Assembly: GCA_011774835.1 (NCBI GenBank)
Contig: JAACAK010000036.1
Location: 1 to 64,000 of the forward strand
Origin: Candidatus Kutchimonas denitrificans
GTDB taxonomy: Bacteria; Gemmatimonadota; Gemmatimonadetes; Palauibacterales; KS3-K002
Length of the DNA stretch: 64,000 bases
Direction: 5' to 3'
Below the pieces are notes generated by a model, which was given only the letters and a program-made list of their open reading frames with translations, was not told the DNA's origin and searched no databases. Positions 35,804 to 45,124 of the stretch are shown piece after piece. The translations under genes were made by a program, and so were the position numbers. The stretch's first letter is position 1. The number at the start of each line of letters is the position of its first letter.

Positions 35804-38197
35804 TTACTCGACCCGGAGCGCCTCGACCGGGCTGACCCGTGTGGCCCGTCGGGCCGGTAGGTACGTGGCGGCGATGCCGGCGACGAACAGAGCCAGGGCC
35901 GCGGCCCCGTAGGTCAGCGGTTCGAAGGCGTCGATGCCGTACAGGAAGAACGACAGCCCGCGGGCCATGAGAAAAGCGACCCCCAGCCCCAAGGCGATGC
36001 CCGCCACGGCCAGCCAGGTGCCCTGACGGAGAACCATGTTGATGACATTGCGGTTCTGGGCGCCGAGGGCCATGCGGATGCCCATCTCCTGGCGCCGCTG
36101 GGAGACCGAGTACGCCATCACACCGTAGACCCCGGCCAGCGAGAGGATGAGGGCGATGACGGCGACGACGCTCATGATCTTGGCCATGATCGTGTCGCCC
36201 CCCAACGATTCGTCGATGATCTCTTTCAGCGGCCGCATGTTGTACGCCGGGATGTTGGGATCGATGGCTCGGATCTCGGCGCGTACCGACTCGACCAGCG
36301 TCGCGAGCGGCACCTCCGCCTCGACCGCGTAACCCAGGGCGTGGTCGTCGTCCTGGTAAGCGGAGAAGTAGACCATCGGCCGGTCGGTCAGCGACACGCT
36401 GGCGATCTGCGCGTCCGCGGCGACACCGACGATCTCGGCGCTGAAGGTGTAAAAGACGAGCTCGCGGCCCAGCGGATCACCATCCGGCCAGTGCCGCTCT
36501 GCCATGGTCTCGCTGATGACCACGACCGGACGTGTCCCCGGCCGGTCCCTCTCCTCGATCCCCCGGCCCCGTAGGATGGGGATGTCCAGCGCCTGGAAGT
36601 AACCCGGCGTCACGTCCAGCCAGTCGGTGACCTTGCGGTCCAGGTCGCTGTTGATGTCGTCCCCGGGGAGAGAATAGTAGGTGCCGCTGTTCCCCTGCGA
36701 TGGGAGGATGGTCGTCCCGCCCACCCCGATGACTCCCGGCAACGAAGCGACCCGCGCTTCCAATTCCTCGTGGAAAGCGACGACCGACAGGGTGTCCGGA
36801 TACTCCTCCTGCGGCAGCGCGACCCGGAGAGCGAGGATGTCGCTCTCGTCGAAGCCTCGATCCGCCAGCCGCACGTTGATGAACGCCTGGACCAGCAGGG
36901 CCGATGACACCAGCAAGGCCAACGCCAACGACACCTCGCCGACGACCAGCGCCTTCCGCAACCGAACTCCTTGGACCGCCGTGCCGCCACGGCCGCCCTC
37001 CTTCAGCGACTCCACCGTGTTGGATCGGAGGCTCTGCAGGACCGGCGCGAGGCCGACCAGCACGGCGCTCAGCATGGCAACCGCGGCTGTGAACAGCAGA
37101 ACTCTCGTGTCGAGCCCGATCTCGTTTACGCGAGGGAACCAGGCCGGCATCAGCGAGACCAGCCAGCGGATGCCGAAGACTGACAAGATCAAACCGAGGG
37201 CACCACCGACGAAGGCGAGGATCAGCGCCTCGGTCAGAAACTGCCGGGCGATGCGCAGACGACCCGCGCCCAGCGCCGTCCGCACCGCCACCTCACGCTC
37301 GCGACCGGCAGCGTGGGTCAGCAACAGGTTCGCGACGTTCGCGCAGGCGATCAAGAGGAGGAACAGCACCGCGATGGTCGAGATGGTCGTCCCGACCTGA
37401 AAGCCCTCGTTGAAGATCTCTTCGTGCAGCGTGATGATCCTGCCGCCGTTGCCGGCGTTCGTCTCCGGATACTCGGCGGCCAGCTGGGCCGCGATCCGCT
37501 CGGCCTCGTCCTGCGCCTGCTCCCAGGCGTAACCGTCCTTCAACCGGGCCAGCACGTCTATGTAGTGGCTGTTGCGGTACTCGTCGCCGCTGATCGCCAG
37601 GGGGACCCACACGTCGTCGCTTACATCCCCGAACCAGAACCCCTCAGGCATGACCCCAACGACGGTGTGGGGCTCGCTGTCCAGAAGGATGTCCGTGCCC
37701 AAGATGTCCGGGTCACCCCCGAACCGGCGCTGCCACAGCCCATGGCTGATCACCGCGACCCGGTGCTGCCCGACGACCTCCTCGTCCCGGGTGAAGCCAC
37801 GGCCCAGGGCGGGCTGCACTCCCAGCACCCGGAAGAAGTTCGAGCTCAGTTGCTGGCCGCCCACCCGTTCCGGGCGTTCGCCCACCGCCAGGTTGAACGC
37901 GGCGCCGTCCCAGCCGGCCACCGCGAGGGTCTGGCTGCGCTCCCGCAAATCGACGAAGTCGGGGATCGAGAACTCGACCTCGTTCCAGCCGCGCTCGCGG
38001 TTGGTCGTATAGACGATGTGGAGGTCGTTCGACTCGGGGTAGGGCAACGGACGCAGCATGAAGACATCGACGGCGCTGAAGATCGTCGTGTTGGCCGCGA
38101 TGCCGACGGCGAGCGAAAAAACGGCGATCGCGATCAAGAGGCCGCCACGACGCAGGGTCCGCACGCCGTACTTCAAATCCTGCCAGATCCTTTCCAC
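35804..38197 (-). CDS. ABC transporter permease, ADOP type (MacB_PCD/FtsX)
   Basis: WQDLKYGVRTLRRG..., FFRVLGVQPALGRGFT, two FtsX four-TM blocks, LPARRATRVSPVEALRVE C-term. Confidence 0.93.
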   Translation of the reverse strand: MERIWQDLKYGVRTLRRGGLLIAIAVFSLAVGIAANTTIFSAVDVFMLRPLPYPESNDLHIVYTTNRERGWNEVEFSIPDFVDLRERSQTLAVAGWDGAAFNLAVGERPERVGGQQLSSNFFRVLGVQPALGRGFTRDEEVVGQHRVAVISHGLWQRRFGGDPDILGTDILLDSEPHTVVGVMPEGFWFGDVSDDVWVPLAISGDEYRNSHYIDVLARLKDGYAWEQAQDEAERIAAQLAAEYPETNAGNGGRIITLHEEIFNEGFQVGTTISTIAVLFLLLIACANVANLLLTHAAGREREVAVRTALGAGRLRIARQFLTEALILAFVGGALGLILSVFGIRWLVSLMPAWFPRVNEIGLDTRVLLFTAAVAMLSAVLVGLAPVLQSLRSNTVESLKEGGRGGTAVQGVRLRKALVVGEVSLALALLVSSALLVQAFINVRLADRGFDESDILALRVALPQEEYPDTLSVVAFHEELEARVASLPGVIGVGGTTILPSQGNSGTYYSLPGDDINSDLDRKVTDWLDVTPGYFQALDIPILRGRGIEERDRPGTRPVVVISETMAERHWPDGDPLGRELVFYTFSAEIVGVAADAQIASVSLTDRPMVYFSAYQDDDHALGYAVEAEVPLATLVESVRAEIRAIDPNIPAYNMRPLKEIIDESLGGDTIMAKIMSVVAVIALILSLAGVYGVMAYSVSQRRQEMGIRMALGAQNRNVINMVLRQGTWLAVAGIALGLGVAFLMARGLSFFLYGIDAFEPLTYGAAALALFVAGIAATYLPARRATRVSPVEALRVE

Positions 38198-38280
38198 GCC
38201 ACCCCTCCAGGTCGGGTCCGAGCCCTCAGGTCATGACAGATACTACGGGACCGGCAGCCGGGTGGGTTTCACCGTGTCGG

Positions 38281-39021
38281 TTAGATCCGCTCAAGGAGGA
38301 ACTCGGGAGTGAACTTGATCAGCCAGCCGGCCAGCACGGTGAACTTGCCGGTCAGCAGGAGCGCGCCGACCACGATCAGCAGCACGCCGGCGACCCATTC
38401 GACGTAGCGGATATAGCGGCGGAACTTCTGGAACCAGCCCAAGAACGCGGTCAACGCCACGGCGCTGAGGACGAAGGGGATCGCCAGGCCCAGCGAATAG
38501 ACGAACAGCAGGCCGACCCCTTCATACAGGTTCGCCCGGGTGGCCGCCAGGGTCAGGATCGCCCCCAGTATCGGGCCGATGCAGGGCACCCAGCCGGCGC
38601 CGAAGGCGGCGCCCACCGCCATCGTCCCCACATACCCCACCGGCTTGTTCTGGAACTGGTACCGCTTCTCCCGGCTCAGCGCCGGGATGGGGATCCATCC
38701 CAGCAGCAGGAGTCCGAACAGGATGATGATCACGCCGCCGACCCGGGCGATGATGTCCTGGTACTGGCGAAGCAGCTGGCCGATCGCGGTGGCGGAAGCG
38801 CCCATCAATAGGAAGATCAGGGTGAAGCCAGCGACGAAAAGCAGCGAGTGAATCAGCGCCACCCGCTTCACGTCCTCCCCGCCCTGCTCCAGCTCTTCCA
38901 TCCCCAGGCCGGTGATGAACGAGACGTAGGAGGGGACCAGGGGCAGGACGCAGGGGCTGAGGAAGGACAGCAGCCCGGCGAACAGGGCGACGAAGATACC
39001 GATCGAGGTTCCGTCCTGCAT
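38281..39021 (-). CDS. ccdA: Cytochrome c biogenesis protein CcdA
   Basis: GLLSFLSPCVLPLVPSYVSFITG and GAGWVPCIGPILGAILTLA conserved Cys motifs. Confidence 0.93.
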   Translation of the reverse strand: MQDGTSIGIFVALFAGLLSFLSPCVLPLVPSYVSFITGLGMEELEQGGEDVKRVALIHSLLFVAGFTLIFLLMGASATAIGQLLRQYQDIIARVGGVIIILFGLLLLGWIPIPALSREKRYQFQNKPVGYVGTMAVGAAFGAGWVPCIGPILGAILTLAATRANLYEGVGLLFVYSLGLAIPFVLSAVALTAFLGWFQKFRRYIRYVEWVAGVLLIVVGALLLTGKFTVLAGWLIKFTPEFLLERI

Positions 39022-39180
39022 TTCAGTATGCGCTCTGCGATTCGGTGTGCGGTGTGCCGTGCGTCGGTATGCAGTGGTTGTGCGCCGGTGAACCCCCACC
39101 GCCTACCGGCGCGCCGAACACCGCATACCGAATCCCTCCGCACACTGCACACCGGGTGTCTGTCACTGCGCTCCTCCGCT
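39022..39180. repeat. Family C palindromic word-repeat (CGGTATGCGGTG words)
   Basis: Left CGATTCGGTGTGCGGTGTGCCGTGCGTCGGTATGCAGTG versus reverse complement of right arm GGATTCGGTATGCGGTGTTCGGCGCGCCGGTAGGCGGTG. Confidence 0.75.
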
Positions 39181-40065
39181 CACTGAACAATAGCCGATCA
39201 TCTTATATATCAGCTTCGCCACCAAGAAATCGGGTGCCACGAGGCCGGGCAGCGGCGCCAGCTCGACCACATCGGCCCCCACGACCTTCTTCTCGGCGAA
39301 CACCCGGCGCAACAACGTCATCGCCTGACCCCAGGTTCCGCCGCCCGGCTCGGGCGTCCCCGTGGACGGCATGAACGCGGGATCGAAGAAATCGACGTCG
39401 AACGTCACGTAGACGTTCTCCGAGTCCAGCGCCGCCAGCGCCCGGTCGACCCAGCTGTCATCTCGGTCCCCGGCGAGCTCTTCAGCGTAGATCATGGTGA
39501 GGCCCCGCTCGTCGATCAGCCGCTTCTCCTCCACATCGATGGCCCGAATGCCGACCCCCACCGGCCGGACACGGTCCACCACACGTCGCATCACGCACGC
39601 GTGGCTCCAACGGGTCCCGTGGAAGCGGTCGCGCAGATCGGCGTGGGCATCGAACTGGAGTATGGCCAGCTCGTCGCCCAGCCGGTCGGCCCAGTACAGG
39701 ATCGGGACCTGGGTGATCGTGTGCTCGCCGCCCAGCGCGATGACGAGCCGGTCACCGTCCGCCGCTTCGGCGTATCGCTCGCGCAGTTCGCCGAGGGCGG
39801 CTTCCGGGCCGGCCGCGGTCAGCTCCAACGTCGGGTGAGTGTGGATGCCGATGCGGTACGGCTCGCGGTCGAGCTCGTGGTCGTACAGCTCGACGTGGCG
39901 CGATGCCCGCAGGATCGCTTCGGGGCCGTGGCGCGTGCCGGCCATATACGATGTCGTCGCCTCGTACGGAACGGGCAGCAGCGCCGCGGCGGCGCGCTCC
40001 AGCGCCGTGTGCTCTTCGCCCAGGCCGAGAAAGGAGTACGGGTCCTCCCAGGAATAGTCGGACAT
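39163..40065 (-). CDS. speB: Agmatinase
   Basis: ALGGEHTIT, LQFDAHADLRD, VYVTFDVDFFDPAFMPSTGTPEPGG Mn-binding motifs. Confidence 0.93.
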   Translation of the reverse strand: MSDYSWEDPYSFLGLGEEHTALERAAAALLPVPYEATTSYMAGTRHGPEAILRASRHVELYDHELDREPYRIGIHTHPTLELTAAGPEAALGELRERYAEAADGDRLVIALGGEHTITQVPILYWADRLGDELAILQFDAHADLRDRFHGTRWSHACVMRRVVDRVRPVGVGIRAIDVEEKRLIDERGLTMIYAEELAGDRDDSWVDRALAALDSENVYVTFDVDFFDPAFMPSTGTPEPGGGTWGQAMTLLRRVFAEKKVVGADVVELAPLPGLVAPDFLVAKLIYKMIGYCSVSGGAQ

Positions 40066-40072
40066 CGGCGGC

Positions 40073-40633
40073 TCAGGGAAGCAGCACGGCGGCGGTGACC
40101 ACGCTCACCCACTTGCCGTCTTCGGGACCCTCGGCGGTCTGGGTGATGTTGCTCGTTCTCACGATCTTGCCCGACAGCTGCCATTGGGCACGCTGCTCGT
40201 CCCACGCCGTGTCCGGATCGAACGGCACGTCGAGTATCGTCGCCAGCATGCTCGCGGCGAGGTCCTCCGCGTAGTCGCCCGCCGTGCGCTCGTTCTGACC
40301 GTACTCGTGGTGCTCCGACAGGTAGCCGAACTGGTTGGGATCTTTGGGGATCGCCACACCGATGCTCGACGCGATCAGACGGCTGGGCTCGTTGGTGTCG
40401 AGCCGCGACATGACGGCGAACGTGATCTGGCCGGGCGTCAGCTGCTCGAGGCCGTCCGCTCGCTCGATCAGCTCGCAGTGCGGCGGAAAGATCGAGGAGA
40501 CGTTGACCAGGTTGTAGCGGGCGATGTTGGCGTCCCGCAAGGCCATCTCGAAGGCGGACAGACGCTCGCGATGAACACCGACGCCGCGGGTCAGGAAGAT
40601 CTGGGTCGGGACAAAGGGGCTCGAACCTGGCAC
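40073..40633 (-). CDS. pdaD: Pyruvoyl-dependent arginine decarboxylase
   Basis: FLTRGVGVHRERLSAFEMALRDANIARYNLVNVSSIFPP with Ser-Ser processing site; start moved to GTG preceded by GGAGGA and 7 nt. Confidence 0.93.
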   Translation of the reverse strand: MPGSSPFVPTQIFLTRGVGVHRERLSAFEMALRDANIARYNLVNVSSIFPPHCELIERADGLEQLTPGQITFAVMSRLDTNEPSRLIASSIGVAIPKDPNQFGYLSEHHEYGQNERTAGDYAEDLAASMLATILDVPFDPDTAWDEQRAQWQLSGKIVRTSNITQTAEGPEDGKWVSVVTAAVLLP

Positions 40634-40648
40634 AGAGCCGTCCTCCAT

Positions 40649-40683
40649 GAAAAGACGCGGCCCCGCGTTTTCGCGGTGCCGCG
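40649..40683 (-). terminator. Intrinsic terminator hairpin immediately upstream of the pdaD SD
   Basis: CGCGGCACCGCG-AAAA-CGCGGGGCCGCG (one mismatch in 12) followed by TCTTTTC. Confidence 0.8.
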
Positions 40684-40773
40684 CCTACTACGGGATCATC
40701 GCGCCCGTCCGGGCCTCGCTCGACGGGCGGGCACGGCGGCTATTTCAGAGAGACTTTGATCCAACTCGGGCGA

Positions 40774-41211
40774 TCAGTTCTGGCAATCCGGGCAGTACCC
40801 GATGAGCTCGAGGCGATAGTCGAGAATCTCGAATCCCTCTTCGCTGTCGAGCCCGCGGATCAGATCCGAATCGTGAGCGCCGACCACGTCCCGCACCTTG
40901 CCGCACCGGAGGCAACGGACGTGATCGTGATCGTCGGTGCGTCCGTCGTAGCGCGCCGAACCGCCGCCCAGCGGCAGCTTGCGGGCGACGCCCGACTCGA
41001 CGAACGCCTCCAGCGCCTTGTAGACCGTCGCCAGGCTGATGTCCGGCAGGACCTCACGCACCTGGGTGAAGATCTCGTCGGCGGTGGGGTGCGTCGTCAC
41101 GCCTTTTAGATAATGATAGATCGCCGCACGCTGCGCGGTGTGACGGTGGCCGCTGGCCTCGAGTGCCGAGCGCAGCCTCTCCTCTGTGGTACCCTCTGGT
41201 AGGGCTCGCAT
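40774..41211 (-). CDS. Fur/PerR family transcriptional regulator
   Basis: GHRHTAQRAAIYHYLKG, HPTADEIFTQVREVLPDISLATVYKALEAFVE, DDHDHVRCLRCGKV, CPDCQN. Confidence 0.93.
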   Translation of the reverse strand: MRALPEGTTEERLRSALEASGHRHTAQRAAIYHYLKGVTTHPTADEIFTQVREVLPDISLATVYKALEAFVESGVARKLPLGGGSARYDGRTDDHDHVRCLRCGKVRDVVGAHDSDLIRGLDSEEGFEILDYRLELIGYCPDCQN

Positions 41212-41223
41212 TCGTTCTATTCT

Positions 41224-41818
41224 CTATAGGGATTGCGGTTGCTGATGGTCCGGGGCATCGTCAAAGACCGACGACTCGATAATAGTACTGAAACTTATTT
41301 CTCGCTTCAACGCACTGTCAACTTGCGCCGTTCCCAGCGCGACACCCCGCTTCACACCGTTTCCGTTACCCCCACCGTTGCCATTGCCGCGGCCGTTCCC
41401 GTCGGCGAAGCGGGCCACTGCCTCCGCCCACGCCTCCGGGGCGCCGCCGACCTCGATGATCTCGGGCGTCCCCGCGTCGGCCAGGCGGCCGAGCAGCCGA
41501 TCCGGGATGTCGGACAGCCAGCGCTGCGGTGCGGTCCCTTGTTCCCTGACCCGCTGCACCCAGCGAACTTCGTCGCTGTCCGGGTCGGTGAACTCGGCAT
41601 CCATCTGGGCGGTGAGAATTCGGCGACGCTCCTCGTCACCGTCGAAGCAGACCAGGACCACGAACTCGCTGGTGATCTCGCGGTTGGGAAGCGGTGGGAA
41701 GACCCACAGCTCGTCGATCTTCGCGGTCGGGATTCGGCTGGCTATGGCCTGGAGTCGCGCATCGAGGGGCAGGGCCCGATCCGACCGGGAGCCCCGGTTC
41801 ATCCCCTTCAGCAACATA
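41224..41818 (-). CDS. Conserved hypothetical protein with Gly-Asn repeat tail
   Basis: ORF directly upstream of fur; IDELWVFPPLPNREITSEFVVLVCFDGDEERRRILTA; GNGRGNGNGGGNGNG; start uncertain. Confidence 0.55.
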
Positions 41819-42044
41819 CGACGCCTGGAACCATTCCTACTCGAGTTCTTGCGTTGCCTGTTCACGTACCTCCCCCTCCCTGCCCACAACCCAGGCACCA
41901 AGGAGCTACCACCGGGTCGTCCCTCGGGCGAGTCGCCCACCCCGTCTGGGCCTAACTCCCGCTGGCAGACCGATATACGGCCTGAAACCAACCCGTCTAA
42001 CTGCTAAGAAAATAAAGATCTTAGGGCCGTTGCGAAAGTGGCGG

Positions 42045-43097
42045 TCAGCGATCCCGCGCCACGGCCGCCCGGCAGGCCGCCAGGACCTCGTCGACCACCG
42101 CGTCCAGCTCGCCCGACATCGTCGCTCCGGCGGCCTTGGCGTGGCCACCACCGCCGAACGCGCGAGCCAGGGCCGCCACGTCGGTGGGGCCGGTGGAGCG
42201 AAACGAGACCTTGATCGTGCCGCCGTTCATCTGCCGAAACAAGATGGCGACCTCGGTGCCCTGGAGGTTCCGGAGGTGATCGATCACCTCTTCGTACTCG
42301 TCCAGCGCGCCGAAGGCGCCGGCCACCGACGCGTCGAGAACGGCCCAGGTGAGGCCCAGCTCCTCGTCGTGCTGCAACCGCTCCAACGCGGCGCGCAGCG
42401 TGCCCAGCTCGGCCCGGCTCAGGTTCGCGTACAGCGGCTTGTAGAGCGCCTCTGGATCGACGCCGGCCTCGAGCAGGACGGCGGCCAGCCGGTGCGTGCG
42501 CGCCGTCGTGTTCGAATAGCGGAACGATCCGGTGTCGGTCACCAGCCCCACGTAGAGCGTCGTGGCCGTGGCCGAACTGATCGGAGCCGCGGTCTGCGTC
42601 AGCACGTCATAGATCAGCTCGGCGGTGGCGGCGGCGTTCGGGTCGATCAGCTCCAGGTCACTCTCGATGCGAGCCGAGGTGACGCCGTGGTGGTCGATCA
42701 CCACAGTCCGCTCCGGCGCAAAGAGCGGCTCGAACTCGCCCAGCCGATCGGGCTGCGACGCGTCGACCACCAGCTGGAGGTCAGCCTCCTGCAGCGCCTT
42801 CCGGCCCGCGTCGTCCGGCCCCAGCGGCTCAGCGCCAGGGGGCAGCAGGAACCGGAAGCGCTCGGGCAGCGGCGTGGCGGCCAGCAGGTGAACGTCCTTG
42901 CCCTGGCCCTGGGGACCGAAATGGTGAGCGAGCGCGCAGGCCGAGCCCCAGCCGTCGCCGTCGCCCCCCACGTGGGTGGAGACCGCCAGCGACCGGGCGT
43001 CCTCGAGGCGCTCGGCGATCCGGCGAGCCGCTGTCAGCCGGTGTGGAGGCGTGGCCGCGCCGGTCATCTCTGCCGGGCTGGAGCCGGGGCCCCTCAT
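42045..43097 (-). CDS. DHH/DHHA1 phosphoesterase (NrnA-like oligoribonuclease/pAp phosphatase)
   Basis: THVGGDGDGWGSACAL, VVDASQPDR, VVIDHHGVTS, GLVTDTGSFRYSNT, FGGGGHAKAAGATM. Confidence 0.92.
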   Translation of the reverse strand: MRGPGSSPAEMTGAATPPHRLTAARRIAERLEDARSLAVSTHVGGDGDGWGSACALAHHFGPQGQGKDVHLLAATPLPERFRFLLPPGAEPLGPDDAGRKALQEADLQLVVDASQPDRLGEFEPLFAPERTVVIDHHGVTSARIESDLELIDPNAAATAELIYDVLTQTAAPISSATATTLYVGLVTDTGSFRYSNTTARTHRLAAVLLEAGVDPEALYKPLYANLSRAELGTLRAALERLQHDEELGLTWAVLDASVAGAFGALDEYEEVIDHLRNLQGTEVAILFRQMNGGTIKVSFRSTGPTDVAALARAFGGGGHAKAAGATMSGELDAVVDEVLAACRAAVARDR

Positions 43098-44845
43098 CTC
43101 TCCGCCCGTCTGCGGCGCCGCTCCTCCCTGAGCCGCCGGTGGACCTCGCGGTTCTCGATCCACGGCTTCCGCGCGAAGTAGCTCTTCGTCTCCAACGCGA
43201 CCTTGCCGGAGAGCAGAAGCAGCGCCAGCAGGTTGGGGAGGATGACGATCCCGAGGAACACGTCGCCCAGCGTCCAGACCACCGCGAGAGTGAGTATGGC
43301 GCCGACGAAGTGCATCGTCACGAAAGCGAACTTGTAGGGGAGCACGGCCTGGTGCCCGAACAGATAGTTGGCGCAGCGATCGCCGTAATAGCTCCAGGCG
43401 ATCGCCGTCGATATGGCGAACAGGAAGACGCTGAGCACCACGATGAACTTGCCCCACTCACCGGGTAGGCCGCGCTGGAAGGCGAGCATGGTCAGCGGCG
43501 CGCCGCTCTCGACGGCGTTGCCGTAGAGCGACGTGATCCGGGTCCCGTCGACCGCGATCGCGATATCGCCCTCTGTGTCGATGACGCCGTCGAACGGTTG
43601 CGTCTGCTCCGCATCCAGATAGAGGGCTTCGACCGGCACCTCGTGCCAGGCGAGCCGAGCGGCGCCGGCGCCGCTCTCGACGTAGCGGCCGGCCTCGATG
43701 CGGATCTCGGTCTCGGTCTCGAGATCGCGATAGCCGCCCTCGGCGCGTCCCACCATGTACGAGATGTCGCCGCGATCGAGGGTGATCTCGGTGGGGATCG
43801 TCGCGTTCCAGACCCCCGTCATGATGATGACCAGGCCGGTCATCGTGCAGATGACGATCGTGTCGATGAACGGCTCGAGCAGCGCCACCACGCCCTCGGA
43901 GACCGGCTCGTCGGTCTTGGCGGCGGCGTGGGCGATGGGCGCCGAGCCCTGGCCCGCCTCGTTCGAGAACAGCCCGCGCTTCACCCCCCACATCATGGTC
44001 AGCAAGAAGATGCCGGTCCCGGAGCCTGCCACACTGGCCGTCGGGTTGAACGCTTCCCGGAAGATGAGCCCGAACGTGGGGATCACCCGGTCGGCGTTCA
44101 TCAGGATGATGGTGAGGGCGCCCAACACGTAGATCGCGGCCATGGTGGGTGCCAGCACCCCGGTGACCCTGCCGATCCGGGTGATGCCGCCGATCACCAC
44201 CAACGCCACCACGGTGGCGGTGATCAGCCCGCTCACCCAGACCGGCACGCTGAACGTCGTGTTCAGGGTATCGGCCACCGTGTTCGCCTGGATGGCGTTC
44301 CCGGTGAGGAAGGCGGTAGTGCCCAGCAGGGTGGCGAAGAAGATGGCGAGGGGCCGCCAGGCGAGCCCGAGGCCCCGCTCGATGTAGTACATCGGTCCGC
44401 CGGAAACCGTCCCCTCCCACTTGTAGGGGTCCAGGTCCTTCTCCACGTCACGGTAGCGCTGCGCCAGCGTCACCTCGGAATACTTGGTCGCCATCCCGAC
44501 CAGCGCGGTGATCCACATCCAGAAGAGCGCGCCGGGGCCGCCCCAGTGGATGGCCAGCGCCACGCCGGCGATGTTGCCGATCCCCACGGTGGCCGACAGC
44601 GCCGTGGTCAGCGCCTGGAAGTGGGAGACATCCCCGGGCTCCGCCGGGTCATCGTAGATCCCCGAAGTCACCGCGAAGCCGTGGCCCAGCTCCCGGAGCT
44701 GGAGGAAGCCCAGCCGCACCGTGAGGAAGAGCCCGGTGCCCAGCAGGGCGATCACGACCCACGGGATCTCCTGGTCGCCGACGGGAATCCCCCGGTCCCA
44801 GATGTACGCGGACAACGTGTTGACGATGTTCTCGAGGAAGTCCAT
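43094..44845 (-). CDS. Alanine/glycine:cation symporter (AGCS) with ~95-aa insertion
   Basis: SATVGIGNIAGVALAIHWGGPGALFWMWITALVGMATKYSEVTLAQRYR, GVKRGLFSNEAGQGSAPIAHAAAKTDEPV, AWSYYGDRCANYLFG. Confidence 0.93.
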   Translation of the reverse strand: MDFLENIVNTLSAYIWDRGIPVGDQEIPWVVIALLGTGLFLTVRLGFLQLRELGHGFAVTSGIYDDPAEPGDVSHFQALTTALSATVGIGNIAGVALAIHWGGPGALFWMWITALVGMATKYSEVTLAQRYRDVEKDLDPYKWEGTVSGGPMYYIERGLGLAWRPLAIFFATLLGTTAFLTGNAIQANTVADTLNTTFSVPVWVSGLITATVVALVVIGGITRIGRVTGVLAPTMAAIYVLGALTIILMNADRVIPTFGLIFREAFNPTASVAGSGTGIFLLTMMWGVKRGLFSNEAGQGSAPIAHAAAKTDEPVSEGVVALLEPFIDTIVICTMTGLVIIMTGVWNATIPTEITLDRGDISYMVGRAEGGYRDLETETEIRIEAGRYVESGAGAARLAWHEVPVEALYLDAEQTQPFDGVIDTEGDIAIAVDGTRITSLYGNAVESGAPLTMLAFQRGLPGEWGKFIVVLSVFLFAISTAIAWSYYGDRCANYLFGHQAVLPYKFAFVTMHFVGAILTLAVVWTLGDVFLGIVILPNLLALLLLSGKVALETKSYFARKPWIENREVHRRLREERRRRRAER

Positions 44846-44890
44846 ATGCGCGCGCCGTTGGAGTGACGAGGCAAGATTCAGGGTCGCGCT

Positions 44891-44919
44891 AGACTAGGCG
44901 CCGACTCCGATGGTGTCAA
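44891..44919 (-). promoter_or_regulatory. Promoter of the AGCS gene
   Basis: TTGACA (44914-44919) - 17 bp - TAGTCT (44891-44896) on the minus strand. Confidence 0.5.
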
Positions 44920-44945
44920 GCAATCGGAGGTTGGAATCGTCAATC

Positions 44946-45124
44946 ACTGAATCCGGGATTCTGCGGTCGGGATCCTGATTTGGGGAATGTTCAGCTCTCT
45001 CCGAATTGTCCAAGCTGATTCGGGGACTCGGGAATTTGGGATTCCGGGATTCGGGGAGACAGGGAAGTGCAGGCAACTTGCCAAGCAAACCCAGTTCCTT
45101 TTTCCCGGAATCCCCGATTCCCAA
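44946..45124. repeat. Family B palindromic word-repeat element
   Basis: CCGAAT-N11-ATTCGG at 45001-45023 plus CCGGGATTCGGGGAGACAGGGAAG(T/C)GCAGG(C/A)AACTTGCCAAG block at 45044-45085. Confidence 0.85.

Noticed and set aside
44894-45124. 76-aa ORF LGKLPALPCLPESRNPKF and counterparts at 48.8-49.0 kb
   Set aside because: Similarity comes from the family B DNA repeat, not protein conservation.
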